A stretch of DNA of 64,000 bases from a virus, in the IMG/VR virus record IMGVR_UViG_3300031257_000001, positions 40,327-104,326 of that record, one strand, 5' to 3'. The notes beneath the pieces were generated by a model, which did no database searches, was not told the DNA's origin, and saw only the letters and a program-made list of their open reading frames with translations. This document shows positions 1 to 7,259 of the stretch, in pieces. Both the position numbers and the translations under genes were made by a program. Each line of letters opens with the position of its first letter. Positions within the stretch are counted from its first letter, which is position 1.

Positions 1-141
1 TACGCACAGAGCGGAGGCCAGCTCAATCCGCGGGCCCCGGGCCTTGCCGGAATCACAGATGACCAGGAGATTCTCGGAATCCTTCGGTTGTTCCGTGCTC
101 CCATTGGCATTGCCACCCCTGCTCATCCGTCGTTCCGCTGA
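1..141 (+). CDS. C-terminal end of an upstream head/structural protein (partial)
   Basis: The frame is open from base 1 and stops with TGA at 139-141, giving 46 residues that end APIGIATPAHPSFR. The start lies outside the window. Position directly before neck and tail-completion genes suggests a head or head-tail connector protein, but the fragment carries no motif that names a family. The next gene starts 4 bases after the stop, so it was probably co-transcribed with the neck genes before the GIY-YIG gene inserted. Confidence 0.6.
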   Translation, partial: YAQSGGQLNPRAPGLAGITDDQEILGILRLFRAPIGIATPAHPSFR

Positions 142-145
142 TGCC

Positions 146-481
146 ATGACGTACATCTATGCGTTGCTTGATCCCAATACGGACGCAATACGTTATGTGG
201 GCAAAACTTCAAGGGAAGTTGAAAAGCGTTTTGCTGAACACATTTCCGAAGCGCGTGCTGGATTGGAACATTCCCCAAAATCTAAGCACAAAATGTCCAT
301 TGCTGCAAAGGCTAGGTTGGCGCGAGGAGATTCACCGCTATGCAGTAGAAAACACCAACAGATGGCTAGTGCCAAAAGCACCAAAGGCAAGGGCAGGAAG
401 ATAGGGCCGACAGAATTGTTGGCAATGTCAGAACGTGCAAAGCTACAATGGGCAGAAAGGGAACGTATTGCCCGCGCCTAA
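146..481 (+). CDS. Short GIY-YIG endonuclease-like protein, probably a truncated homing endonuclease
   Basis: 111 residues. The N-terminus YIYALLDPNTDAIRYVGKT followed by R and H residues (KRFAEH) matches the GIY-YIG core with its Tyr, Arg and His positions. Right after it comes a basic NUMOD3-like segment (SKHKMSIAAKARLARG, then GKGRK) instead of the usual second half of the nuclease domain with the catalytic Glu. The gene is more AT-rich than its flanks and overlaps the next structural gene by 47 bases. I infer an inserted homing endonuclease that has lost its middle. A minimal active form cannot be excluded. Confidence 0.65.
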   Translation: MTYIYALLDPNTDAIRYVGKTSREVEKRFAEHISEARAGLEHSPKSKHKMSIAAKARLARGDSPLCSRKHQQMASAKSTKGKGRKIGPTELLAMSERAKLQWAERERIARA

Positions 482-896
482 CCTCATCCATCCCATCCCA
501 GTTCAGATTGAGCCGCTTCAGCGGGCCCAGTCGCTGGTGGATGATGACTTCAGGGAACCGATTCAGCAAGCCGTCCGCTCACCGAGGGCCACTGTTCCAG
601 GGCAGATCAAGTGGACCAGCGACGAGCAGTTGCGTGTGACGGATGCGGGCACGCAGAAAGGCGCCGATGGCTATGTGTTGTTCAGACGCTGCGACCTCCG
701 AGCCGCCGGGCTGAATGAGATTCACCAGTCCGACCGCTTTGTGGCCATCGGCGCCGGAGCGAACACCACCGAGGTGGATCTGTACGTGGTGCGTGTTCAA
801 CAGATGGGCCACTATCCGGACCAGGGCGGAGGCAGCCTGGTGCGCGCCTGGTTCAAGGATCGCCAGCCATCCAAGCAGACCCGCGGAGGGAAGTGA
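435..896 (+). CDS. Neck/head-completion-type structural protein, function unassigned
   Basis: A 153-residue frame if read from the GTG at 435. A TTG at 468, preceded by AAAGGGA, is an equally plausible start and would reduce the overlap with the GIY-YIG gene. The body (from about residue 20) is a soluble alpha/beta-looking sequence with no motif I recognise. It is followed with an ATGA-type overlap by a tail-completion-like protein, which places it in the neck module between capsid and tail sheath genes. Its original start may have been displaced by the upstream insertion. Confidence 0.6.
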   Translation: MQSYNGQKGNVLPAPNLIHPIPVQIEPLQRAQSLVDDDFREPIQQAVRSPRATVPGQIKWTSDEQLRVTDAGTQKGADGYVLFRRCDLRAAGLNEIHQSDRFVAIGAGANTTEVDLYVVRVQQMGHYPDQGGGSLVRAWFKDRQPSKQTRGGK

Positions 897-1540
897 TGGC
901 AACCGAAGGCATCCAGATCAAGTTCCGTGGCATCAAGAAGTGGCGTGGCGCTCTCAAGGCGCCTGCGTTCAGATCTGCGCTGACTCAGAATCTCAAGAAG
1001 GCGACCATGATCAACGCCAAGCGGGCGAGCGCCAAGCAGCGCTCACTCATCCAGGGCTCGACCGGGCTTCAGCGGAGCGCGGCCCTGACCGTCGCCCTCA
1101 AGGGCGAAGACAAGCCGCTTGTGGGCGACGGATCGCTGTTCCAGGCCATCACCGAGCGCGATGTGTCCAAGGGCCAAAGCATCGAGGTGTTCTCGGGCGT
1201 GCTCAGGACCAGCGATGACTACAACATCGGCAAGGCGGTCCACGACGGGATCACCCTCCGAGTCACGGAGGCGATGCGCGGCCTGTTCTTCATGCTGTGG
1301 GTGGCCTCGGAACGCGCCCGCGAGGGGAAGCCACTGCCCAAGCTTCACGGCCGTGCCGAGGAGCTGTTTGGCATGTACCAACACTGGCTTCCGTTGTCGC
1401 CCGGCACCAAGGCCATCAACATCCCGCCCCGGAGGTGGATTGACATGGCGTTCAAGGATCCCGGACTCAAGCGCGAGTGCGAGCGCAATTGGCAGCAGGC
1501 CATCCAGCAGACGATGCGTGAAAGGGTGCGTCGCTCATGA
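896..1540 (+). CDS. Tail completion / HK97 gp10-like (virion morphogenesis) protein
   Basis: 214 residues from the ATG at 896, chosen because GGAGGG lies 5 bases upstream; a GTG at 893 would add one residue. It begins with a basic segment (FRGIKKWRGAL) and ends with the IPPRRWIDMAF motif before a helical tail, the pattern of tail-completion proteins of the gp10/gpS type (usually 130-220 residues). It overlaps the next gene at ATGA. Likely role: neck assembly and joining of head to tail. Family assignment is by pattern and position only. Confidence 0.55.
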   Translation: MATEGIQIKFRGIKKWRGALKAPAFRSALTQNLKKATMINAKRASAKQRSLIQGSTGLQRSAALTVALKGEDKPLVGDGSLFQAITERDVSKGQSIEVFSGVLRTSDDYNIGKAVHDGITLRVTEAMRGLFFMLWVASERAREGKPLPKLHGRAEELFGMYQHWLPLSPGTKAINIPPRRWIDMAFKDPGLKRECERNWQQAIQQTMRERVRRS

Positions 1541-2769
1541 TCCGCGTCTTGAAGGTGTTCCGCTTCACGAACAACGAGCGGAGCCGTGTGATCATCGGGA
1601 CCGGCGCCCGGCTCCACCCTAAACTGAACAAGCTGATGCTCAAGCTGTCCGGCGGAGGCTACCCCACAGGACCGGACATCCAGGTTGCAACGTGGCTCTC
1701 TGTGCCAAGGAGTGTCAAGAAGTGGCTGGTGTTCTTCGCTGACTCCGTGACGCCAAAGGATGGCTCGAATATCCAAGTGACGCACTTGGGCTACCGGCTT
1801 TCTGACGACGGTGTCACCCCCCTGTATTGGGACGGAGCGACGTGGCGAGCGCCGGTTGGATCAGAGTGGAACACCGATGCCGAAGTCAACGTTGGCATCG
1901 AGTCATTCCCGGTGTCGAACACAGCCATCCAAGTCATCATCAACCTCCGGACCGATGACCCGGCCTTCACGCCCGAGGTCACCGAGGTGCGCCTGGCATA
2001 CGAGTCAGACGTCCACTACCAGGAGGACTACATCAGGAGCCTCCTGCGTCTGATCCGTGAGCAGGTGAGGCCGATCTCAGAGTACCAGCTGGAGGCCGAT
2101 GGCCCGACTGACACAGTGGATCTGAACGCCATCGAGACGCCGTACAACATCGTTGGCGCTGATTCGGCCTTTGACGCCACCGCCGATCCCAACCTTCAGA
2201 CCGATTTGTTGGCTGGGTTCGACCCTGTCACCAAGGAAGTCACGCTGTCCACGCCGGTGCCAGATGGCAACACCATACAGGTGCGCTTCTTGTACGAACC
2301 GGAAGTGGCGCTGACGACCAGCCAAGACTACACAGAGTTGGACAAGGTTCCTGCCATCGTCATCGATGACGTCACGACCGGGCAGAGCCACGAGGTAAGC
2401 ATGCAGCACGTCATCAACAAGGCCACGGGCGGTGGGCTAGCTTGGGACTCCCTGTTCCAGGTTGACATCGAAGTCCCGATGAGGATGGTCACAGACAAGG
2501 CAGTGGATCAACAGCGTCTCGCAGATGCGATGAAGACGCTTTTTGCCAGCAATCCGTTTCTGGTGTCGCTTGCAAGGGATGAGCGCTACCGGCTGTGGAT
2601 GACCGATGAATATGACCAGCTAACCTTTCCAGCGCAATCGGAGCTTCACTCTGGAAGGCTTCGTGCCCGGATTGCCAAAGCGCTATTCTCCCCGACGGAC
2701 GCCCGAACGATCACCGGTGTCAAGCGGGTCATAGTAACCGGCGGCAATCTTGAGCTGGAAGCACCATAG
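1537..2769 (+). CDS. Virion structural protein before the tail sheath, function unassigned
   Basis: 410 residues, start overlapping the previous stop (ATGA). The first 180 residues are rich in beta-strand-like sequence and read like a binding or adaptor domain. The C-terminal 150 residues (from about residue 260) are compact with an ending typical of neck or tail-terminator proteins. It lies immediately upstream of the sheath gene, where T4-like phages keep neck and terminator genes (gp13-gp15 positions). I cannot match it to a named family. Confidence 0.6.
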   Translation: MIRVLKVFRFTNNERSRVIIGTGARLHPKLNKLMLKLSGGGYPTGPDIQVATWLSVPRSVKKWLVFFADSVTPKDGSNIQVTHLGYRLSDDGVTPLYWDGATWRAPVGSEWNTDAEVNVGIESFPVSNTAIQVIINLRTDDPAFTPEVTEVRLAYESDVHYQEDYIRSLLRLIREQVRPISEYQLEADGPTDTVDLNAIETPYNIVGADSAFDATADPNLQTDLLAGFDPVTKEVTLSTPVPDGNTIQVRFLYEPEVALTTSQDYTELDKVPAIVIDDVTTGQSHEVSMQHVINKATGGGLAWDSLFQVDIEVPMRMVTDKAVDQQRLADAMKTLFASNPFLVSLARDERYRLWMTDEYDQLTFPAQSELHSGRLRARIAKALFSPTDARTITGVKRVIVTGGNLELEAP

Positions 2770-2782
2770 GAGATGATGAGAC

Positions 2783-5098
2783 ATGGCAGTTCGTAGGTTC
2801 GGCCCGACTCGCGGCGCAGGTACACGGATTGAAGAGCAAGAGGGCGACAAGACCATCACCCCCGGCGCTCTTGGTTTTACTGGCTATGCCGGCATGTTCG
2901 AGAAGGGGCCTGTTGGGGCGATGAAGATTTGCACCACCAAGGCTGAATTCCTCAAGTGGTACGGCGGTGTCATCGACGAAAGCCTGGCGCCCGATTCGGC
3001 GCTGGACTTCTATGACTTGGCCAACGGCGCTGGTGGGATTGTTCTCATCAGGGTGACGGATGGCAACGAAGTGGAGTCAGAGCTGACTCTGTACGCTCGG
3101 GACGCTGATGACAACATTCCCATGGGCAAGGTGACCGCCAAGAACGGCGGCCGTTGGGGTGGCCGCGCCAAGGTGCTGGTGGGCGACCTCGACAGTTCTG
3201 GCGACCTGACGAATACGACGCTACAGCTGGGCGCCGCCATCGCCGCCAACTTCACCACCGATGAATGGAAGGACGCATACATTGGGTTGGACGCGGTGGC
3301 CAACGAGCGTTACCCGGTGATTGGTAGCACCAACACGGGGCTCCTCACCGTTGCCGCAGACCAGAAGATGCTGGACGATTGGAATGACGCGGCCGTCCCG
3401 ACCAACCTGCGTTTCTACGCGATGTTGGAGGACAACGGGCGCAACATTGCCGTCAGGATCGATGACGGTGAAGAGGACAGCTCCGGCCAGTTCAGCTTGG
3501 AGATATTCCTGGACGGAGTGCCTGTCAAGAAGTACGGCAATCTCCATACGGACCCGACCCATGCGCGCTACTGGGTTGAGGTCATCAACAGCGACCTCGG
3601 GAACGCATGGATTGACGTGGAGGACCTGTTCACGGGCGCACACACAGCCAGCACGCGCGCGGCCAACTTCTATGGCGCTTCGGTTTCCGTCACCGCAACC
3701 AAGCTGGACATCGATCTGCGCAAGCTGCAGCTCAACTGCCCTTCGGGAGCCGTCCCGACGTTGGTCATGGGGACCACCATCGCTGAGCACATGGCGCAGG
3801 TGTTGACGCTGACCATGACCAGTGCCTCTGACTTCACAGTTGTGTCCGATAAATTCGGTGCAATTGGATCTGGAACGTTGGGGGTGGAATTCTTGACGGC
3901 AGTTCCAACCTTCAACAAGTTCGTTCCGCCATTCACGATGGACAACGGTACTGGCTCACTGGCCTCCGGCGACATCATCGCCGTTCACTACGTCCCCTTG
4001 CCTGCCAACGACCTCGTGGGTGGCAGACTGTGGCCTGACAAGCCGAACTTCTCGCTGGATGAGTTCAGAATCGTCGCCAACGATCATGAGAGCGTCACGG
4101 TCGCCCCGGGCGCAGACCTCACCGCTCTCGCGACTCCGGGCGATGAGTACATGATTGCAGCTCCCATCCCGCTGGTGAGCGGTCGCGATGGGAACGCGGA
4201 TGTGTTGGACACTGACTACGAGGACCAGGCGTGGGACACCTCGGACAGTCCGTTCAACGACATCGACGGCAAGAACTTGGGCTTGGTTAAGTTCGGCACC
4301 CCCGGCGTCACCTCCACTTCCGTCCAGAAGGCCGGTGTGGCCTACGCAGAGGCCAAGAATCACCAGTACAGGGTGGAGGTGCCAGCAAACGTCACGACCG
4401 ACAACGGCGCGTTGTCGTACATCAACGACACCATCGGGCGCTCCGACCACAGCGTGGTCAGCTTCCCGTCCTATGGCAACGTGCCCGACCCGAACCCTGA
4501 AGCACAGCGCGAGGGCAGAACCAAGCTCACCACTGCCACTGGGATGATCCACGGCCGCGAAGCCTCCATGGTGCGTGACTACGAGGGTTATCACAAGGCG
4601 GCAGCCGGCGTGGATGCCACGTTGCCCAAGCTCTTGGCCATCCCGACCGGCGACCGCAAGTTGGATGAGGAGCGCCTGAACCCGGCAGGGATCAGCATCA
4701 TCAGGAAGGTGCGCGGTGGCTTTGTCATCTGGGGCGACCGGACCCTGAACCGCGACCCCAATTGGAAGTGGAAGCACCAGCGCGAGCAGATGTCGTACTA
4801 CGAGCATGTGCTCCAGGAAAACTTTGATTTCATCATCTTTGCCATCAACGATCCTGACACTGATCGCTTGGCAGAGACCACGCTGGTTGCATTCTTCCTT
4901 CCCGAGTTCGTGAAGCGAGCGTTGCGCGGCGACACGTTCCAGGCAGCAGCCATCATCAAGGTGGATGAAGAGCTCAATATGAACGCCACACGGGACGCCG
5001 GCGACCTCTATGCTGAGGTGTCGCTCCGACTCGCGGACACGGTGGAGCGGTTCATCATCCGCATCGGCAAGCAGGGCATTTTCGAGCAGGTGGCATAA
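2783..5098 (+). CDS. Contractile tail sheath protein
   Basis: 771 residues, preceded by TAGGAGATGA. The N-terminus has the sheath pattern of a basic lead, a G-F-x-G-x-A-G-M-F-E-K-G-P-V-G motif and an alternating alpha/beta region giving GIVLIRVTD near residue 90. The C-terminal part (about 590-771) holds the conserved sheath domain with WGDRTL, WKWKHQREQMSYYEHVL and a final MNATRDAGDLYAEVSLRLAD-like stretch. It polymerises around the tail tube and contracts at infection. Its presence sets the myovirus morphotype. The long insert at 150-500 is probably a surface-exposed variable domain. Confidence 0.92.
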   Translation: MAVRRFGPTRGAGTRIEEQEGDKTITPGALGFTGYAGMFEKGPVGAMKICTTKAEFLKWYGGVIDESLAPDSALDFYDLANGAGGIVLIRVTDGNEVESELTLYARDADDNIPMGKVTAKNGGRWGGRAKVLVGDLDSSGDLTNTTLQLGAAIAANFTTDEWKDAYIGLDAVANERYPVIGSTNTGLLTVAADQKMLDDWNDAAVPTNLRFYAMLEDNGRNIAVRIDDGEEDSSGQFSLEIFLDGVPVKKYGNLHTDPTHARYWVEVINSDLGNAWIDVEDLFTGAHTASTRAANFYGASVSVTATKLDIDLRKLQLNCPSGAVPTLVMGTTIAEHMAQVLTLTMTSASDFTVVSDKFGAIGSGTLGVEFLTAVPTFNKFVPPFTMDNGTGSLASGDIIAVHYVPLPANDLVGGRLWPDKPNFSLDEFRIVANDHESVTVAPGADLTALATPGDEYMIAAPIPLVSGRDGNADVLDTDYEDQAWDTSDSPFNDIDGKNLGLVKFGTPGVTSTSVQKAGVAYAEAKNHQYRVEVPANVTTDNGALSYINDTIGRSDHSVVSFPSYGNVPDPNPEAQREGRTKLTTATGMIHGREASMVRDYEGYHKAAAGVDATLPKLLAIPTGDRKLDEERLNPAGISIIRKVRGGFVIWGDRTLNRDPNWKWKHQREQMSYYEHVLQENFDFIIFAINDPDTDRLAETTLVAFFLPEFVKRALRGDTFQAAAIIKVDEELNMNATRDAGDLYAEVSLRLADTVERFIIRIGKQGIFEQVA

Positions 5099-5125
5099 TC
5101 AGAGCCGCCAGGGAGTGACACGACC

Positions 5126-5590
5126 ATGAGAGCAATTCTGAAGCGCAGCCTGGGAGAGGGCGGTTCATTCATCGGCGACTCGCACGGTGATGACAACCTG
5201 TACGATGTGCTCAAGGCACTCGCCTTGGCAGCGTGCGAATCGGTGGACGTCCTGCAAGCGACACCCTCGGCCGCGGTGATTGCCAGCAAGCTGATCAAGG
5301 AGCCCACGAGGCTGTCCGGGTTCGGCATCAGCCTCGGCACCACAGGGACCGTGTCGGGGACCACGACCGTCATCGTCAACAAGAATGGCACGCCATTGGT
5401 GGGCGTCACGCTGTCCATCGCCTACACCGAGGACGATGGCACGTCAAAGTTCCTGTCGGCTGACGACTTCGGTGACATCGACTTCGATCAGGGGGACATC
5501 CTCACGATCGAGACCACAGTGGCGACATCCACTGGCCCGGCAAACCTGTTGGCCACTGCCGAACTCAACCCCATCAAGGTGGAGGCGTAA
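5126..5590 (+). CDS. Small virion protein between sheath and tube genes, beta-rich
   Basis: 154 residues with SD AGGGAG upstream. The first half is helical and the second half (from about residue 80) is a run of Gly/Thr-rich beta-strand sequence resembling an Ig-like or beta-sandwich fold. It sits between tail sheath and tail tube genes, so a virion role such as a decoration or tail-associated protein is likely. No family recognised. Confidence 0.6.
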   Translation: MRAILKRSLGEGGSFIGDSHGDDNLYDVLKALALAACESVDVLQATPSAAVIASKLIKEPTRLSGFGISLGTTGTVSGTTTVIVNKNGTPLVGVTLSIAYTEDDGTSKFLSADDFGDIDFDQGDILTIETTVATSTGPANLLATAELNPIKVEA

Positions 5591-5648
5591 GCCGAAATCC
5601 ACCCTGCCGGAGGCTTCCCAAGGCTGACCTGCCGATTGGAGACACGAG

Positions 5649-6086
5649 ATGAAGGGCGAGATCCAACCAGACCACATCCCGCTGAACAAGTATGAGTTCC
5701 TGGTCATAGGACTCATTCCACTGACGGCCGTGGAGGTCAGCGGCATCGAGGATGAGCTGGAGACCACCCAGCTGCCCGATCGCACCGTCGCCTCCGGCGG
5801 GAACCGCGGACCCACCGAGTTCGAGCTTACCATCCCGATGCACCACCAGACGGAGCGCGCCGCCATGGAGGTGTGGTTCAGGGAAAGCCAGGACCCGGTG
5901 CTGCCGACATACAAAAAACCCTGCACGCTTCTCCACAAGAGCATCAGCGGCGCCACCACGTGTTCATACACGCTCGTGGGGGTGTTCCCCAAGAAGCGGG
6001 CGCTGCCTGATTTGGATAAGGCGAACGAGGGCGAGCTGGCGAACGTGGTATGGACCATGTCAGCTGACGACGTGTTCCCGCTGTAG
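5649..6086 (+). CDS. Tail tube protein (gp19-like)
   Basis: 145 residues, the usual length of gp19-type tube proteins. It begins KGEIQPDHIPLNKYEFLVIG and shows the typical ELETTQLPDRTVASGG loop followed by FELTIPMHHQTER and a C-terminal SADDVFPL, as in tube proteins that form stacked hexameric rings inside the sheath. The leader CCGATTGGAGACACGAG carries a GGAG site and resembles the leader of the next gene, also CGCCGATTGGAG. A small inverted repeat follows the stop. Confidence 0.85.
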   Translation: MKGEIQPDHIPLNKYEFLVIGLIPLTAVEVSGIEDELETTQLPDRTVASGGNRGPTEFELTIPMHHQTERAAMEVWFRESQDPVLPTYKKPCTLLHKSISGATTCSYTLVGVFPKKRALPDLDKANEGELANVVWTMSADDVFPL

Positions 6087-6106
6087 CGCGTACCGCAACA
6101 ACAGAA

Positions 6107-6120
6107 CCACCGTTCGGTGG
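6107..6120 (+). other. Short perfect palindrome after the tail tube gene
   Basis: CCACCGTTCGGTGG is a perfect 14-base palindrome 20 bases after the tube stop codon. As RNA it would form a five-base-pair hairpin with a GTTC loop. No T-tract follows, so it is not a convincing intrinsic terminator. It might protect the 3' end of the abundant tube mRNA. Confidence 0.3.
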
Positions 6121-6162
6121 ACCTATCAAGGCGGGCCATGACTCGCCGATTGGAGGTGGCCG

Positions 6163-7041
6163 ATGACAGAACAGAAAGCAGTCTTTGAGGCTCCGACCGA
6201 GGCGCCGGCGGAGTCTGGTGAGGCGTCAAAGCGCCGAATCGTTACGATGGAGGCATGGGGCAAGAAGCTCCCCATCGGCATCCCGACCGCGGAAGGACTG
6301 CTGAACAAGAGCTTCAGCACCCGGCCTTGGAAAACCAAGGACGAACGCAAGTTGGGGAAGCTCAAGAAGCCCGACATGAGCTTGGGTAGCTACGTGGGGG
6401 CCATCGTGGCCACCATGTGCGACTCCATCGGCGACACGAACCTATCCGCCATCGAAAAGCAGGAGGAACGACAAGTCCACATACAGCGCATGTACATGGG
6501 CGACGTGTTCTACATCTACTGCTGGCTGCGTCACGAGGCGATGGGCGACCAACTCAAAGTGAGCTTCACCTGCCCAACTTGTCAAAAGAAGCTGCCATAT
6601 GTGGGCAACCTACTGACGTCCGAGGTGGCCGTGGTGGACAGCATCGAGGCGCTGCGCTGGGCGCATGAACTACATGATCCAATCCGGCTCCGTGGCAAGG
6701 ATGTGACCAAGTTCCAGATGTCCACATCACGGTGGTCAACGATCGATGGCCACCGTGGCTCACGTGACGACGCAAACGCCAAGGTCACCGCGGTCCGCGG
6801 CTCCATCGTCGCCCTCAATGACGATAATGACGCGGTCGCCCTCGGGGAAGCGGAGCTTGATGATCTCACCAAGCGCGACCTGGAGGCGTTGGCAGAGCAA
6901 ATTGACGAGCGCTTCATGGGGCCGAACATGGCTCTGGAAGGGAAGTGCACCCCGGAGATGTGCCCCATGGGTGGGGGCTACGATTTCAGGGTGCCCATTG
7001 ACTGGAGTTACAACAGTTTTTTCAGTGGTTCCTCCAAGTAA
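6163..7041 (+). CDS. Tail assembly chaperone, zero-frame product (T4-baseplate/gp26-like fold with Zn sites)
   Basis: 292 residues from an ATG behind TTGGAGG. After a charged N-terminal arm (1-45) comes a domain with MYMGDVFYIYCWLRHEAMGD near residue 110, a CPTC zinc-type pair, and a second Cys pair CTPEMC near 265. This resembles the T4 gp26-type baseplate/chaperone family found before tape measure genes. The last codons contain a slippery T TTT TTC, so a longer -1 product is predicted (see 7023-7247). The pair corresponds in place and logic to lambda gpG/gpGT: it should bind the tape measure protein and recruit tube subunits. Confidence 0.75.
   Translation: MTEQKAVFEAPTEAPAESGEASKRRIVTMEAWGKKLPIGIPTAEGLLNKSFSTRPWKTKDERKLGKLKKPDMSLGSYVGAIVATMCDSIGDTNLSAIEKQEERQVHIQRMYMGDVFYIYCWLRHEAMGDQLKVSFTCPTCQKKLPYVGNLLTSEVAVVDSIEALRWAHELHDPIRLRGKDVTKFQMSTSRWSTIDGHRGSRDDANAKVTAVRGSIVALNDDNDAVALGEAELDDLTKRDLEALAEQIDERFMGPNMALEGKCTPEMCPMGGGYDFRVPIDWSYNSFFSGSSK
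7017..7023 (+). promoter_or_regulatory. Programmed -1 ribosomal frameshift site (T TTT TTC)
   Basis: The heptamer T TTT TTC is in the exact zero-frame register for tandem -1 slippage, six codons before the zero-frame TAA at 7039-7041. Slipping opens a 74-codon frame that ends at 7247, just before the tape measure gene. An 8-bp inverted repeat (CCCGCCCT at 7047-7054 with AGGGCGGG at 7093-7100) lies downstream and could act as the stimulatory structure. Confidence 0.85.
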
Positions 7042-7247
7042 AAAATCCCGCCCTAATCCGCAAGGAGGTGTTCCTGCTTTCCTATGGTACCAAGGGCGGG
7101 TTCACCTATGGCGACATCATGGAGATGGAGCCATCGGAGCGGGAGGCGTACTTGGAGGTGCTGAACGAGCAACTGGAGCGCGAGAACCGGGAGATCAAGC
7201 GCGCCCAAGGTAAAACTAAGGGCGGTAGGAGCAAGCCCCGCAAATAG
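7023..7247 (+). CDS. -1 frame extension of the tail assembly chaperone (T domain of a G/GT-type fusion)
   Basis: Reading on in the -1 frame from base 7023 gives 74 codons starting QWFLQVKNPALIRKEVFLL, with a GGFTYGDIMEMEPSEREAYLEVL helix and a basic end GGRSKPRK, stopping at TAG 7245-7247. No good start codon or SD exists for separate translation, and the only internal ATGs are halfway through. The fusion product would be about 361 residues. The position directly before the tape measure gene is where gpGT-type chaperones are made by frameshifting. Confidence 0.82.
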   Translation, partial: QWFLQVKNPALIRKEVFLLSYGTKGGFTYGDIMEMEPSEREAYLEVLNEQLERENREIKRAQGKTKGGRSKPRK

Positions 7248-7259
7248 AGGCAAATCAAG

